Of a DNA stretch of 64,000 bases, positions 47,385-56,383 are shown in pieces. Source of the DNA: Burkholderia sp. PAMC 26561. GTDB taxonomy: Bacteria > Pseudomonadota > Gammaproteobacteria > Burkholderiales > Burkholderiaceae. The first letter of the stretch is position 1. Each line of letters opens with the position of its first letter. Where the stretch lies: positions 496,001 through 560,000 of the forward strand of contig NZ_CP014308.1 of NCBI RefSeq assembly GCF_001557535.2. Reading direction: 5' to 3'. Below the pieces are notes generated by a model. The model had not been told where the DNA came from and ran no database searches. It saw nothing but the letters and a program-made list of their open reading frames with translations. A program made the translations under genes and the position numbers.

Positions 47385-47390
47385 CTAGTG

Positions 47391-48017
47391 TGACGCAGGG
47401 GGGTAGATGCTGACCAGGTTAGCCGTCAACTCGATGGCGTCGTCACGAATCGCCTCTCGGTCGCATTGTTCGCAGCGCATGTGCTGCTGGTCGAGGGCGA
47501 TACAGAGGCGGCCGTGTTCTACGGCATCGGCGATCGGGACGCGGTGGGGCGTCTCGAATCCCAAGGACTGTCGATTGTTCCGGGTGGGGGCAAGGGTGGA
47601 ATCCCACTTGCTCATGCCATCCTTACCTGCCTCGGGATTCCGACCTACGTACTCTTCGACGGAGACAGCGCCTTCGAGGTGCGGGCCAACGCTGCGGGTA
47701 AAAATCAGACCGCTATAGATGGCGAGCGCACGAAGTTTTCGACAGAGAACCGGCGGCTGTTGAAGTACCTCGGTGAGACCGAGGTTGATTTCCCATCAGA
47801 ACAGGTCGGCGATCGTGTCGCGACCCTGAGCGACCACCTTGAGACCTACCTAGAGTCCAACTGGACGGAGTGGGTCACGTCGTGTGCGGCGATTGAGGCC
47901 GCTGCCGGAGTCCTGCTCGCAAAGAATCAGTATGCCTACCGGACCGCGACGCTTGAGGCGCAAGGAGCCGTTCCAGAGATGCTCAAGCAGATTCTCATGA
48001 AGGCGGGAGGGGCGTAG
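47391..48017 (+). pseudogene. OLD-family nuclease fragment (TOPRIM domain), 5' end lost
   Basis: The frame opens right at the end of the IS3 element and gives a TOPRIM domain: HVLLVEGDTEAAVFYGIGDR with the catalytic Glu, and YVLFDGDSAFEV with the Asp pair. A helical C-terminal part ends at 48017. OLD-family proteins join an ABC-type ATPase to TOPRIM; here the ATPase half is missing. Such proteins include phage-defence enzymes (for example GajA), but the fragment alone cannot show that. The first usable start is at 47466. Probably dead. Confidence 0.78.
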
Positions 48018-48164
48018 ACATTGGATGAAATCATCTGCCTTCACAATCGCGAATTGAATGGCCGCTTGCTGGGTGGATCCGACATCTGAATGTCCGAGCA
48101 ACGGTGCGGGCGAATGACGCTTCATGGCCGGTCCCCGCCTGCTGCGACCGTTCCGATACGCGGC

Positions 48165-48400
48165 CTAGCCCGCGAACTGCAGTGACATATGAACCTCGTC
48201 ATACATGTCTCCCTAATCTTCAAAAAGTTTCGCTCCAACCGGAACTCCCGGAATCCTAGCGGCATGTTGATCTTGATCGCGGCCGTACTTCTCGCGTTGG
48301 CCGCTACGTTTGCCTGTGTGACGCCCGGCACAGATCGCGCGAAATCCAGCGCTTTCGCAATAAGCATTCTGCTAATGCCTTACCCTCTCATATCGGGCGC
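48165..48400 (-). pseudogene. GNAT acetyltransferase relic
   Basis: The minus strand gives ARSVPGVTQANVAANARSTA, then LGFREFRLERNFLKI and, in another frame, GDMYDEVHMSLQFAG and a stop at 48165. This is the C-terminal half of a GNAT acetyltransferase with a one-base frameshift. The acetyl-CoA-binding N-terminal part is absent or scrambled. Confidence 0.65.
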
Positions 48401-48407
48401 TCCATAA

Positions 48408-48770
48408 ACGCCCCATACGAAGGCTTTGTGGCTTAACTATCGAAGGTTTTCGCGTCCAAATGCGGCGACCCCTACCAGTCCTTCGCCGTTGAAGGCGCCG
48501 AAATTTCGCGATCATCGTGAGTTGCCAGCTGGCTCAATGGCGTCTATCTGTTTTTTCAAGCTGATGATCGGTGTTGGAACGCCTGCGATTCGATGACATC
48601 ATGCTCACGGACAGTCATCCTCCGACAATAGCAATTTTACTCCTACAGGTACATGTCACTGCGAAGGCGGGCACACCAGTAAATCGAAGTATCGGACCCC
48701 GTTCGGTTTGCCATTCGCCACCGCTGCGACGGGCGCAACTGTTGCCTATCCGACCTATTTCTGGGATTAG
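48408..48770. other. Stretch without a recognised gene
   Basis: Between the GNAT relic and the second ParB-like gene nothing could be identified. Confidence 0.35.
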
Positions 48771-49736
48771 TCACACCACATCCGTTGCGTGCATGCGTAG
48801 AAACGGTAACTTGACCGCTTTCCGCGGCCCGTTTGTCACTTCGACTTCGTTCACGACCGATTGGAAGTGAACCGAATATTCGGGATAAACCCGTGTTAAC
48901 CAAGACGACACTGCTTCCTCCCGCATGAGGCTTGCAATGTAGCTCGTAGCCACTGAAAGATGAAGATGATCGATTCCATATCCTTCTTCGGTAACGCTGA
49001 CCTGAGCTTGGAGGATGGCGAGCTCTTTTTCGAGTCGCGCAAGTTGCGCGGATAGATCATTCGTGACTTTTCGTTTCCCGGGGCGATGCAGCTCAAGCAA
49101 TTCGGGGGGCGTCGCTGCCAAGATTGCTTTCGCAAAGGAGGATGCGAAGTTGCCCTGCCCGCACATCAGTTCCGCGGCTTCAATCTGACGGGTCGGACGC
49201 ATCGCCTTAAGCGCCGCAAAAGTGGCACCTGGACAAGTCTTATCGGCAAGAAGCGCTTGTGCTTCTCGACAGATCCCAGTCAACAACATTTGCTTCTGGC
49301 GCACTGTCCCCGGTCCAATACCCAGAACGGTTGCAAGGTGCTCACGTGACACGCCGTGTGCGAGCGCTTTCGCAATCATCCGGGCATCTTGAGCCTGAGA
49401 AAGATGACTGACGTGCTTGTTGTAGGTGTACGCCTCGTCATCAGTCGTGATGAGGCAAAGTGCTTCTTCCATATCGAGTCGCCGTAAGGCTTCAAGCCGA
49501 AGCCGGCCATCGAGAACTCTATACAAATTAGACGGCTCGCCCGCTGCCGTGACGACGACCGGTTCAACCAAGCCGACGGCGGCGATAGAAGCGAGTACCT
49601 GAAAAAACTTCCTACTGACCAATGCCTGCTGCGGCAACGGCTTGGCGATTCGAAGGGACTTAAGCTTAAGTGTCACGGCACTGCACGCGAACGCCGTTTT
49701 AACCCCAACGCCGGTCGGGTTTTGATATGGGTTCAT
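48771..49736 (-). CDS. ParB/RepB-like protein 2 of the recombinase operon
   Basis: A 321-residue protein with a ParB-type N-terminal domain (about 35-105, FFQVLASIAAVGLVEPVVVT, LYRVLDGRLRLEALRRL), a helix-turn-helix region (ALAHGVSREHLATVLGIGPG) and a C-terminal helical domain of the RepB type (FAALKAMRPTRQIEAAELM). A coiled coil follows (LSAQLARLEKELAILQAQV). The canonical ParB box GERR is replaced by DGRLR. The ATG overlaps the stop of ParB-like protein 1 by four bases (ATGA), so the two are translationally coupled. No ParA is present. It probably binds DNA and acts with its neighbours. Confidence 0.88.
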   Translation of the reverse strand: MNPYQNPTGVGVKTAFACSAVTLKLKSLRIAKPLPQQALVSRKFFQVLASIAAVGLVEPVVVTAAGEPSNLYRVLDGRLRLEALRRLDMEEALCLITTDDEAYTYNKHVSHLSQAQDARMIAKALAHGVSREHLATVLGIGPGTVRQKQMLLTGICREAQALLADKTCPGATFAALKAMRPTRQIEAAELMCGQGNFASSFAKAILAATPPELLELHRPGKRKVTNDLSAQLARLEKELAILQAQVSVTEEGYGIDHLHLSVATSYIASLMREEAVSSWLTRVYPEYSVHFQSVVNEVEVTNGPRKAVKLPFLRMHATDVV

Positions 49737-50623
49737 GACATCTCCCGACCGAGCCGTTCCTGCAATGCGCGCGGAATCGTCGTTAGCCCCTTGCTAGCGA
49801 GAAGCGCAACGAAATCCCTGTTCGAGAGGAGATCCTTTAAAGCTGCGACAATGAATAACAGACGCGTTTGAACAAGTTCAGCTTTCTTAACAAGCAGCCG
49901 TTGCTTCCCGGCCTCCTTGATATACATTCTTCGTAGGCGTTCAGGCGTCAGTGCTTTAGACTCAACCGAGCTAGACCCGTGCTTGGATCGTCCGGGACCG
50001 GCGCAGGCCCGGCGCTGAACAAGGCGCTGCACCACTACGATCTGCCGACCCTTGAGCGTCCCATCGGCATAGGCATCGGCTAACGCGCGTTGCACGTCCA
50101 AATCCGAGGCTTTTGAGATGTGAATGGCAAGCCGCAGCGGGATCGTACCGTTCTCAACCGCTGCCAGCAGGCGCTCTTCCCCGGACTCGACAAGCACGAG
50201 CAAGTCCTGAAGGTAATTCACCGAAACGCCGACCTTGATTGCGAGATCTTTGTCTGAACACCCCGCTTGGCGTAGCGTCTGAACGGCGGCGAGAAGTTCG
50301 GCAGCCGAGTGATTGCGTCTCGCGACATTTTCTACAAGGCTGCGCACCAGGCATCCTTGTTCATCGCCTTCAACGATAAACGCTGGCGCCTCCAAATAAC
50401 CAAGCAGCCGGAGCGCCTCAATACGTCCCTGCCCACACACGAGGTTGTACGTGCTGTACCCGTCGTCGGTTGAACGCAAGCTGACCGTAATGGGTCGCTT
50501 CAATCCGACAGCCGCAATGCTGTCTATGATTTCCTGGTGCTTGACCTTGCTTCGAGCTCGCGGATTGAGAATCGTAATGCTGTCAATCGGGACGGTAATT
50601 ATTTGCCGCGTTTCCGGGTTCAC
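49733..50623 (-). CDS. ParB/RepB-like protein 1 of the recombinase operon
   Basis: A 296-residue protein. The N-terminal ParB domain (about 8-100) is clear: IIDSIAAVGLKRPITVSL, NLVCGQGRIEALRLLGY, with GQGR in place of the GERR nucleotide motif, and ENVARRNHSAAELL. A helix-turn-helix follows (DLAIKVGVSVNYLQDLL), then a RepB-type C-terminal part (RRMYIKEAGKQRLLVKKAEL). The GTG start at 50623 is fixed by a strong GGAGG six bases upstream. It overlaps the recombinase 3' end by 41 bases and the next gene by four. Such overlaps suggest a fixed stoichiometry. Confidence 0.9.
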   Translation of the reverse strand: MNPETRQIITVPIDSITILNPRARSKVKHQEIIDSIAAVGLKRPITVSLRSTDDGYSTYNLVCGQGRIEALRLLGYLEAPAFIVEGDEQGCLVRSLVENVARRNHSAAELLAAVQTLRQAGCSDKDLAIKVGVSVNYLQDLLVLVESGEERLLAAVENGTIPLRLAIHISKASDLDVQRALADAYADGTLKGRQIVVVQRLVQRRACAGPGRSKHGSSSVESKALTPERLRRMYIKEAGKQRLLVKKAELVQTRLLFIVAALKDLLSNRDFVALLASKGLTTIPRALQERLGREMS

Positions 50624-52184
50624 GAAAAACCTCCAAAGAAACTCGAGCCGTAAGTTCGAGCAAGATTTTTAAATCAGAATAACGAAACATTTCAAGTTGA
50701 GGGTTAGGCTTCTCCGTCAGCTCAGTCTGCTTCTGCGGTCCCAAGCTGCCCCTGGGCAGTACGAAAAAATCGATAAAATTCACGGCGAATCGGTCAACAC
50801 GGGCGAGCACCAGGATGTCGACCGGCGGATGGAGTTCAGGCCATTTGATGATCCATCGCACCGGCTTGTAGAGGGTGCGCGTCGCCGGGCGAACGTTAAG
50901 CCTTATCCGAATCTCGTTGTCGACGCAAAGCAGGGTTTTGTCCAGTGAATGATGCACCTCATGGCCTGCGTCCCTCAGCGTTGCTATGACAGTATCGGAC
51001 AGTCGGCTGTGGAGAATTTTTGCCGCCCGTAGAACGCGTAAAAACCCATAGTCGTGCCCATTGTCAAAGCCGATCGTTCGATAAACTTCAGTCAAGCTGC
51101 CAAACCGTTTCCTGTAGGTCTGGACTCCTGGGAGCGAACGGTCGGCGGTAATGGCCTTGGCTGTTACCTTGCCGATTTTTTCATGCAGCGCCACGAGTTT
51201 GACAAGAAGATCGTCGTCTGGCATCAAATGCGTTCGGCTATCGAGGCGCAGTTGCACAGCATCGAATGTCGCGCGATCGACGACCGGCTCGAATACGCCC
51301 ACCGCTCGCACCCATTGCTCCGGCGGATTCTTCACTCTCGGTGTGTGTAGCCTCACCGAAGTTCGGTTATAAACGTTGTTGCCCGCATACTTTTCGCTCG
51401 TCAGCAGACGAGTGACCGCATCCTTGAGCCATCGGCGATTTAAGTCGGTCCGAAGACCGAAATCGTTTAGCCTTTTAGCAATACGGGTTGGACTCAAGTT
51501 TTCCGTCAGGAACCATTCGTAGACGCGTCGCACCAATGCAACTTCGTGTGCAGGACCTGGCACGATCACGACATGGTCGCTCTGAAGGTTTTTCCGTTCC
51601 CCGTTGTGCAACGGCCCTTTCACATTGCCGTTGAAATCGACAAGCACCCGTTGAAGTGCATAGCCCGCGGCGGCACCTTGCCTGAATCCCTCGCGCGTGC
51701 CGCGGCACTGCCCCAAAAACACTTTCAACGAGAGCTCGCGGCTGTACTCGCCAGCCATTGCGCGCTTAAGCGTCTTCATGATGTTCGAAGATGCGCTGTT
51801 GTCATTCTCGAACGGTTCGGCACAATAAACAACACGCACGCCGGCACGTCGACACACATACTCATAGTGCGCGCTTTCATCCACATCTTGAAAGCGCCCC
51901 CAGCGCGATACGTCGTACACCAAGAGCACACTGAAGATGCGCTTCTCATCGAGTACATCTTGTAAGAGGCGAGCTAACGCGGGACGATTTCTCATCGAGA
52001 GCCCGCTCTTGCCATAGTCCTCGTATGTTGCTGCGATATGAATGCCGTGTATTGTGGCGTACCGCGCAAGTACCTCCTTTTGGTTGGTGGGCGAGTCGCG
52101 TTGCAGGTCCGTGGACATACGCACGTACTGAACCGCAGTCGACGATGTGTCCGGTCGGGGGCGCATATGGGTCGCGGGTCGCAT
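50583..52184 (-). CDS. Serine recombinase, first gene of a three-gene operon
   Basis: From ATG 52184 (GGGAGG six bases upstream) the protein has 533 residues. The catalytic domain has the nucleophile serine (AVQYVRMSTDLQRDSP) and the active-site block (LVYDVSRWGRFQDVDES). The Recombinase domain follows (GYALQRVL, VRRVYEWFLTENLSPTRIAK, RWLKDAVTRLLTSEKYAG). The C-terminal about 200 residues (YRKRFGSLTEVYRTIGF, then ARAAKILHSRLSD-like) are not the zinc-ribbon/coiled coil of phage integrases. The operon continues with two ParB/RepB-like genes. No phage genes, attachment sites or inverted repeats were found around it. It may move or rearrange DNA with the ParB-like proteins as partners. Confidence 0.92.
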   Translation of the reverse strand: MRPATHMRPRPDTSSTAVQYVRMSTDLQRDSPTNQKEVLARYATIHGIHIAATYEDYGKSGLSMRNRPALARLLQDVLDEKRIFSVLLVYDVSRWGRFQDVDESAHYEYVCRRAGVRVVYCAEPFENDNSASSNIMKTLKRAMAGEYSRELSLKVFLGQCRGTREGFRQGAAAGYALQRVLVDFNGNVKGPLHNGERKNLQSDHVVIVPGPAHEVALVRRVYEWFLTENLSPTRIAKRLNDFGLRTDLNRRWLKDAVTRLLTSEKYAGNNVYNRTSVRLHTPRVKNPPEQWVRAVGVFEPVVDRATFDAVQLRLDSRTHLMPDDDLLVKLVALHEKIGKVTAKAITADRSLPGVQTYRKRFGSLTEVYRTIGFDNGHDYGFLRVLRAAKILHSRLSDTVIATLRDAGHEVHHSLDKTLLCVDNEIRIRLNVRPATRTLYKPVRWIIKWPELHPPVDILVLARVDRFAVNFIDFFVLPRGSLGPQKQTELTEKPNPQLEMFRYSDLKILLELTARVSLEVFREPGNAANNYRPD

Positions 52185-52202
52185 ACCACACCTCCCGATC
52201 AA

Positions 52203-52486
52203 GCTAGTGTGATAGCTGATGCTGCGAATAATGCAAGCTCCGCGTACGGGTCGCTCTGATCCGAGGCGTTTTTGTAACTGACGTTCAGCTTGGAGGAGAG
52301 GAGCGCCAGGGCGTGCTAGTCAAGCATCAAATCGAAAAAATGCAACGAGCGCGAAGTCGGAACGGTCTCGCAAAAACTTTCTTTGCAGACTTCCCGGTAT
52401 GTACCCAGTCGTAGAACTCAAGACGCTGTGGCAGTGTTGCGGTAGTTCATGTCAGCAGCCAATGGAATTGTCGCCAGGCCGCCAAG
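52203..52486. other. Region upstream of the recombinase
   Basis: About 284 bases, expected to hold the operon promoter. No operator, repeat or attachment site could be named by eye. Confidence 0.3.
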
Positions 52487-52894
52487 TTAGACCGCGTGCG
52501 GATCAGAGTCATGGTCACCGGTCCTCGCCGAGAAATCCCGAAGTCTATTTCTTTCGTTGAGCGCATTGCGGCAAAGTTGCCAGATCTGCCGAACTTTCGG
52601 ATTTCGATAGTTCGGCATCATTTCATGAGTGAAAAGCGTTGCAATATCACGGTGAGCAATCCGTCTTCTCGCAGCGATCTGCTCGCGAGCAAGCTTAAAT
52701 GCGAACTGTCCAAGACACACACGTTGAAGCCAATTCGCTGACTGCCGATTCCTTGTCAGCCAAATACGAATAGACTCGACCGAATGTTCGACACTCCAAT
52801 TGTCGGTTAGAGCGTGCGACGTCAAAGCGCTCACTACCACATAACAAAGAAGATGAGCTTCCATATCCGGCAGTAGGTGATGCGATTTATTCAT
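52487..52894 (-). CDS. Hypothetical protein, 135 residues
   Basis: Not recognised. A helix-rich soluble protein with an N-terminal part (PDMEAHLLCYVVVSALTSHA), a basic middle (FKLAREQIAARRRIAHRDIA) and a polar C-terminus (ALNERNRLRDFSARTGDH). No signal peptide. The start at ATG 52894 is possible but the ribosome site is weak. It is upstream of the recombinase on the same strand with about 300 bases between, so it may or may not be part of the module. Confidence 0.5.
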   Translation of the reverse strand: MNKSHHLLPDMEAHLLCYVVVSALTSHALTDNWSVEHSVESIRIWLTRNRQSANWLQRVCLGQFAFKLAREQIAARRRIAHRDIATLFTHEMMPNYRNPKVRQIWQLCRNALNERNRLRDFSARTGDHDSDPHAV

Positions 52895-53676
52895 AGTTGG
52901 AGACTCACCCGAATTGAAGCTCGCATTCCTTTCTCACAAAGGGTTCGATCGTAATATTAACGACTAGACGCCTCCTGGGCTACTACAACCTGCGCAACAA
53001 TACTGATCAGAAATTGAATCGTCCGCTCCGACTGCCAATTCTTAGCGAGCGGCCTCAGAGATGGAGCGATAGCCGACGATGACATGGGAACAACGGATGC
53101 TCTGAGGCTTTCGACTGGAGAGCCCCGGCTTCTGGGCGAACTTCAAGCGTCGCGCGACCGCCTTCGACGAAGATCTGTCTGAAAAACAACTAATACGGCT
53201 GGTGGGTAGGATCAGGATCACCTTCATCCGCCACTATCGCGATAGTCACCATCCAGAAACCTTTCCGCGGTCGAGCGTTTCAGCCAAAGACGGAGCGTGA
53301 GTCATATACGATTGGATGACCGGTCACGGAGTGAGGCGGACGTTGGAATGTCCGAGCGACGACACGTGTGGCCGGCAGCTACTGGCCGGACCCGGTCCGA
53401 CGATGTTTGGTAGGGCTATGCTGTAATTGTCCGGTTTACGTCGGGTAAAAGTCGGCCGCCTCTGTCGTTCGCCACCTCATCTGACAAATGACAGCTTTCG
53501 GACGAAGCTCGGCCCTTCAAATGGCGCGGTTCAGAGGGAACTTCCCGCACCCAAGAAGCCATTCTCTGATGCCCTGCCGGGTCGTTGGTCAACATGCTTG
53601 CTGCGTCTAGGACTTATGCATTCATTTTTGTGTCAAGTTCAAGCGGTCTGCTAACGTTACCGATCGTTGCTCCGTA
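52895..53676. other. Stretch without a recognised gene
   Basis: Several weak frames occur, none with family character. The words GAATGTCCGAGC are shared with about 48090-48105, suggesting a short dispersed repeat. Nothing else is supported. Confidence 0.3.
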
Positions 53677-54624
53677 TCAGAACGGCAAGTCTGGCAGCTT
53701 TGGTAACCTAAAAGCATGTACGCCAATCGCCGATGCGTCGAGTCGCTCTGCACCGCCGCTTGGAGTATCGACAATAAACGCCGTCCCTGCCTCGTCAGCG
53801 CGTACCAGTTCCGTCGATCCGCCGCCATCGAGATTGATCGCGTCATCAGCACCAATCGCCATCATCAACTGCGCCGATTGGGCATTGGTTGTGCCTGTTG
53901 AATAGCCCGCGATTCGACCGTCAATAACGACAAAATAAAGATAACGTCCTTGGTGCGACAGTCCGACCAGCGTTCGTGGATTAGGATTAAGCGGATCGCC
54001 TTCGTTGGGACTTTGAGCGCTGATATCCTGGCGGTTTTTCAAAAGAATTGCAGAGCCGGCAACCGCCGTATCGATGAGCTTCAGGTCTTGCGGAGAAATC
54101 GCTGGCGCCTCGGCAATATACGCGCGACCCTGCCGGGTGATTGCAAGTACCGCTTCGCTCTGTGTCGGATCATTGGTTAGTGGGCTGACGACCTGTCCGT
54201 GCGACACGAGTAGACCAATAATTGTCTTTGGTTCTGGCGTCGTGGCGCAGCACGGCGCGAAGAAGTTAGCGTTGATAGCAAGCCGGACATCGGTGCGCGC
54301 GACAAATTGCGAAATCGTTTCCGACGTCGTCATGAGTGGACCGCTATGCTCAGTTGTTTCGACGCTCACGCCCGGTGCACGCAGGTCAATGCGCACCACG
54401 CTTGCTCGACTTATCGTCGGCTTGCCACCGGCCGTTGCTGGATTTGAGGGGACGGTTGCCGTCTCCATATCGACGCCGAGATACAAAGGCGAAAAGCCGC
54501 TTTGCGTAATCTGAGTGGTGGGGTCCGGAACCTCCGCATGGGCGCTTGCCGTTGCGAAGCTTATTAAACCAGCGATAACAAGCGTCTTGAGCGTTGCCGA
54601 GGTCGTGGAAAGAACACGCATCAT
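53677..54624 (-). CDS. Exported phosphodiester glycosidase-family (NAGPA-type) protein
   Basis: A 315-residue protein with a Sec signal peptide (TLVIAGLISFATASAHA). The mature part matches the NAGPA/phosphodiester-glycosidase fold: SVVRIDLRAPGVSVETTEHS, LAINANFFAP, RTLVGLSHQGRYLYFVVIDG and the catalytic-type motif AINLDGGGSTELV near the C-terminus. Such proteins cleave phosphodiester-linked sugars or modify envelope glycans; the substrate here is unknown. It is probably periplasmic. It starts at 54624 (two Mets; 54621 also possible) after GGAG. It stands alone next to the CHAD gene on the same strand. Confidence 0.85.
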   Translation of the reverse strand: MMRVLSTTSATLKTLVIAGLISFATASAHAEVPDPTTQITQSGFSPLYLGVDMETATVPSNPATAGGKPTISRASVVRIDLRAPGVSVETTEHSGPLMTTSETISQFVARTDVRLAINANFFAPCCATTPEPKTIIGLLVSHGQVVSPLTNDPTQSEAVLAITRQGRAYIAEAPAISPQDLKLIDTAVAGSAILLKNRQDISAQSPNEGDPLNPNPRTLVGLSHQGRYLYFVVIDGRIAGYSTGTTNAQSAQLMMAIGADDAINLDGGGSTELVRADEAGTAFIVDTPSGGAERLDASAIGVHAFRLPKLPDLPF

Positions 54625-54782
54625 GTCGTTAGTCTCCGTTGCCGTTTACGATCAAAAGGTCCCTGTTTCGTGCGGCACGTTACCGTTGTAACGTGACCGC
54701 TACGTGAGACTTTCTTTTCGTTCGGCTTTCGATCGCCGTAGGCGCGCGAAGTCAGAAAAGTTTCGACTTACTCGCGCCAGAT

Positions 54783-55697
54783 CTACCTTGAGATGGCTCG
54801 AACACGCTGTGATGCCGTCCGCATCCGGCGGCACTTGCGCTTTGCCAGCCACTCCAGCGACTCCTGGACGACTTCCGGCGGAATATCGTTGAATGAGGTG
54901 CCCCGGATCAATGTCTCGCTTGCGGCAATGTCGTTGAACTGTCCGAGTTTGTTTTGCATCGACGTCAACTCCTGCATCGTTCGACCATATCCACCCTTGA
55001 TGACAGGTCCAAAAAACTCAAGCAGATACCTAAGCTTCTTCCCTGCCTTTCGCACGTCGTGCAACGATTCCTCTTGAACAGGGTCGTCACGGGATGCACC
55101 CCTACTGCGTTTCCTCAACGTTCGCTGCGCATGACGAACGCGATTTCGGGCAAATTCACTGATGGGAAGATCATTGCCGTTTGCATCTAAGGTCTTCTGC
55201 GCGCGATCTAACACGTCGTTCAGAAATACCTCAATTTCCTCGCTCTTTATGAGCGTCTGACTACGCGCTACGGCTTCAGCGCGCTTCTCTCGAGCAGCGG
55301 CCACAAGCAGCCCTAAAGATGCGCGTGATACTTGGGCGGCCTTCAGAAGATCTTCTGCGACATCCCAGTCCCGCGTTGCGCCCGCTACAGCAGCAAGGCG
55401 CTTGAATTCCTCGGTGGCTTGCGCAGTCACCTCTTTACCAAGGTAGGGCGAATACGCCCAGTACAAGGCCCTCAGTTTTCTAAAAGCGACGCGAAGCTGG
55501 TGGAATCCCTCAGCATCGCAATTCGTATTCAGTTCTTGCGCCTGCCGCACCGCCTCAGCAACCACAGGTGTGGCTAGGGACGAAAAGGTGCTTGCGATTG
55601 ACGCTGTATTTGATAACGATGATTCGACCCAGCGTCGATGTTTCTCAAGGAGATTTATTGGCCGTGGCAAAGGCCAGTCAGCGTCCATGTCTACCAT
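54783..55697 (-). CDS. CHAD-domain protein
   Basis: A 304-residue protein whose whole length is a CHAD domain, a helical bundle with conserved histidines and basic residues that binds polyphosphate. Two signature repeats are seen: FHQLRVAFRKLRALYWAYSP (about 70) and LHDVRKAGKKLRYLLEFFGP (about 218). The final part (QNKLGQFNDIAASETL) also fits. It has no CYTH or ppk neighbour. The NUDIX gene 240 bases away on the other strand is a possible functional link (nucleotide/polyphosphate metabolism), but this is inference. Confidence 0.9.
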   Translation of the reverse strand: MVDMDADWPLPRPINLLEKHRRWVESSLSNTASIASTFSSLATPVVAEAVRQAQELNTNCDAEGFHQLRVAFRKLRALYWAYSPYLGKEVTAQATEEFKRLAAVAGATRDWDVAEDLLKAAQVSRASLGLLVAAAREKRAEAVARSQTLIKSEEIEVFLNDVLDRAQKTLDANGNDLPISEFARNRVRHAQRTLRKRSRGASRDDPVQEESLHDVRKAGKKLRYLLEFFGPVIKGGYGRTMQELTSMQNKLGQFNDIAASETLIRGTSFNDIPPEVVQESLEWLAKRKCRRMRTASQRVRAISR

Positions 55698-55936
55698 TGC
55701 GGCCTCGTCGTACGAAAAATTTGTCTTGGACGTTACAACAGTGGTTCCCCCCTAAACCTAAATTCGATGACAGTTTGATGAAATCGTTCAAGGCTGTCGT
55801 GTGAGGGCTGCCTCCCTGATAAGACTTCTCTAGGCATCTGTGTTTTTGCATTAGGATGGATCGTAGCAAGCGTCGACTGTGCAGTGCTGCAATGCCGGCG
55901 CCTTGACGGACCAAAAAAGAAAACTTGGAGTTCAAC

Positions 55937-56305
55937 TTGAAGAAACGCGCCACCGTGATCTGTCTGAGAGGCAAGCGAATCCTCCTGGTAGCACGTCGTC
56001 AATCAAGATGGGCACTGCCCGGTGGGATTCTGAAACACGGCGAACTTCTCTCGGACGCTGCACGTCGGGAACTCAAAGAAGAGACGCGGCTTTCTGCCAA
56101 GTCAGCGAAGCGTCTTTTCGACGTCAGAGGCAAGCAAAAGCATCATCACGTTTTCTCTTGCGAAATCTCACAGCGTGCCAAAGCTCGCCCGAGCAATGAA
56201 ATAACGCGATGTCGCTGGGTCCATTTCGAAGATATTCCCCGCCTCTTGACCAGCGCGCCGACCACCGACATCGTCAAACTCATCGGTCAGCGGCGAAAGA
56301 AATAG
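55937..56305 (+). CDS. NUDIX hydrolase
   Basis: From a TTG at 55937 (GGAG six bases upstream), 122 residues. The NUDIX box is present with one change: GGILKHGELLSDAARRELKE then ETRL, where the last part is usually EEXGU and here Arg replaces Gly. The fold pattern (KKRATVICLRGKRILLVARR, RWVHFEDIPRLL) fits a small NUDIX domain that cleaves nucleoside diphosphates linked to another group. Substrate unknown. The alternative TTG at 55925 has no comparable ribosome site. Confidence 0.85.
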   Translation: MKKRATVICLRGKRILLVARRQSRWALPGGILKHGELLSDAARRELKEETRLSAKSAKRLFDVRGKQKHHHVFSCEISQRAKARPSNEITRCRWVHFEDIPRLLTSAPTTDIVKLIGQRRKK

Positions 56306-56383
56306 CTGCGCAAGACGACGCAAATATCGAGCGCAGAGCTTTCTCTGCGCATTGGCATTGGACTGCCGAACAATGTCCCGACC

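Larger units (their letters stand above)
45735..47388 (-). mobile_element. IS3-family element, apparently complete
   Basis: A perfect 14-bp inverted repeat marks the ends: CTAGATGTCGCCTC at 45735-45748 and its complement at 47375-47388. Two overlapping genes lie inside. No target duplication is seen: left flank CAAG, right flank TGTG. The left neighbour is an IS630 fragment and the right neighbour a 5'-truncated OLD-type gene, so the element sits at a rearrangement junction. Confidence 0.88.

Noticed and set aside
48571..48870. Plus-strand ORF near the ParB-like genes
   Set aside because: Overlaps the 3' end of a well-supported gene on the other strand and has no family character.
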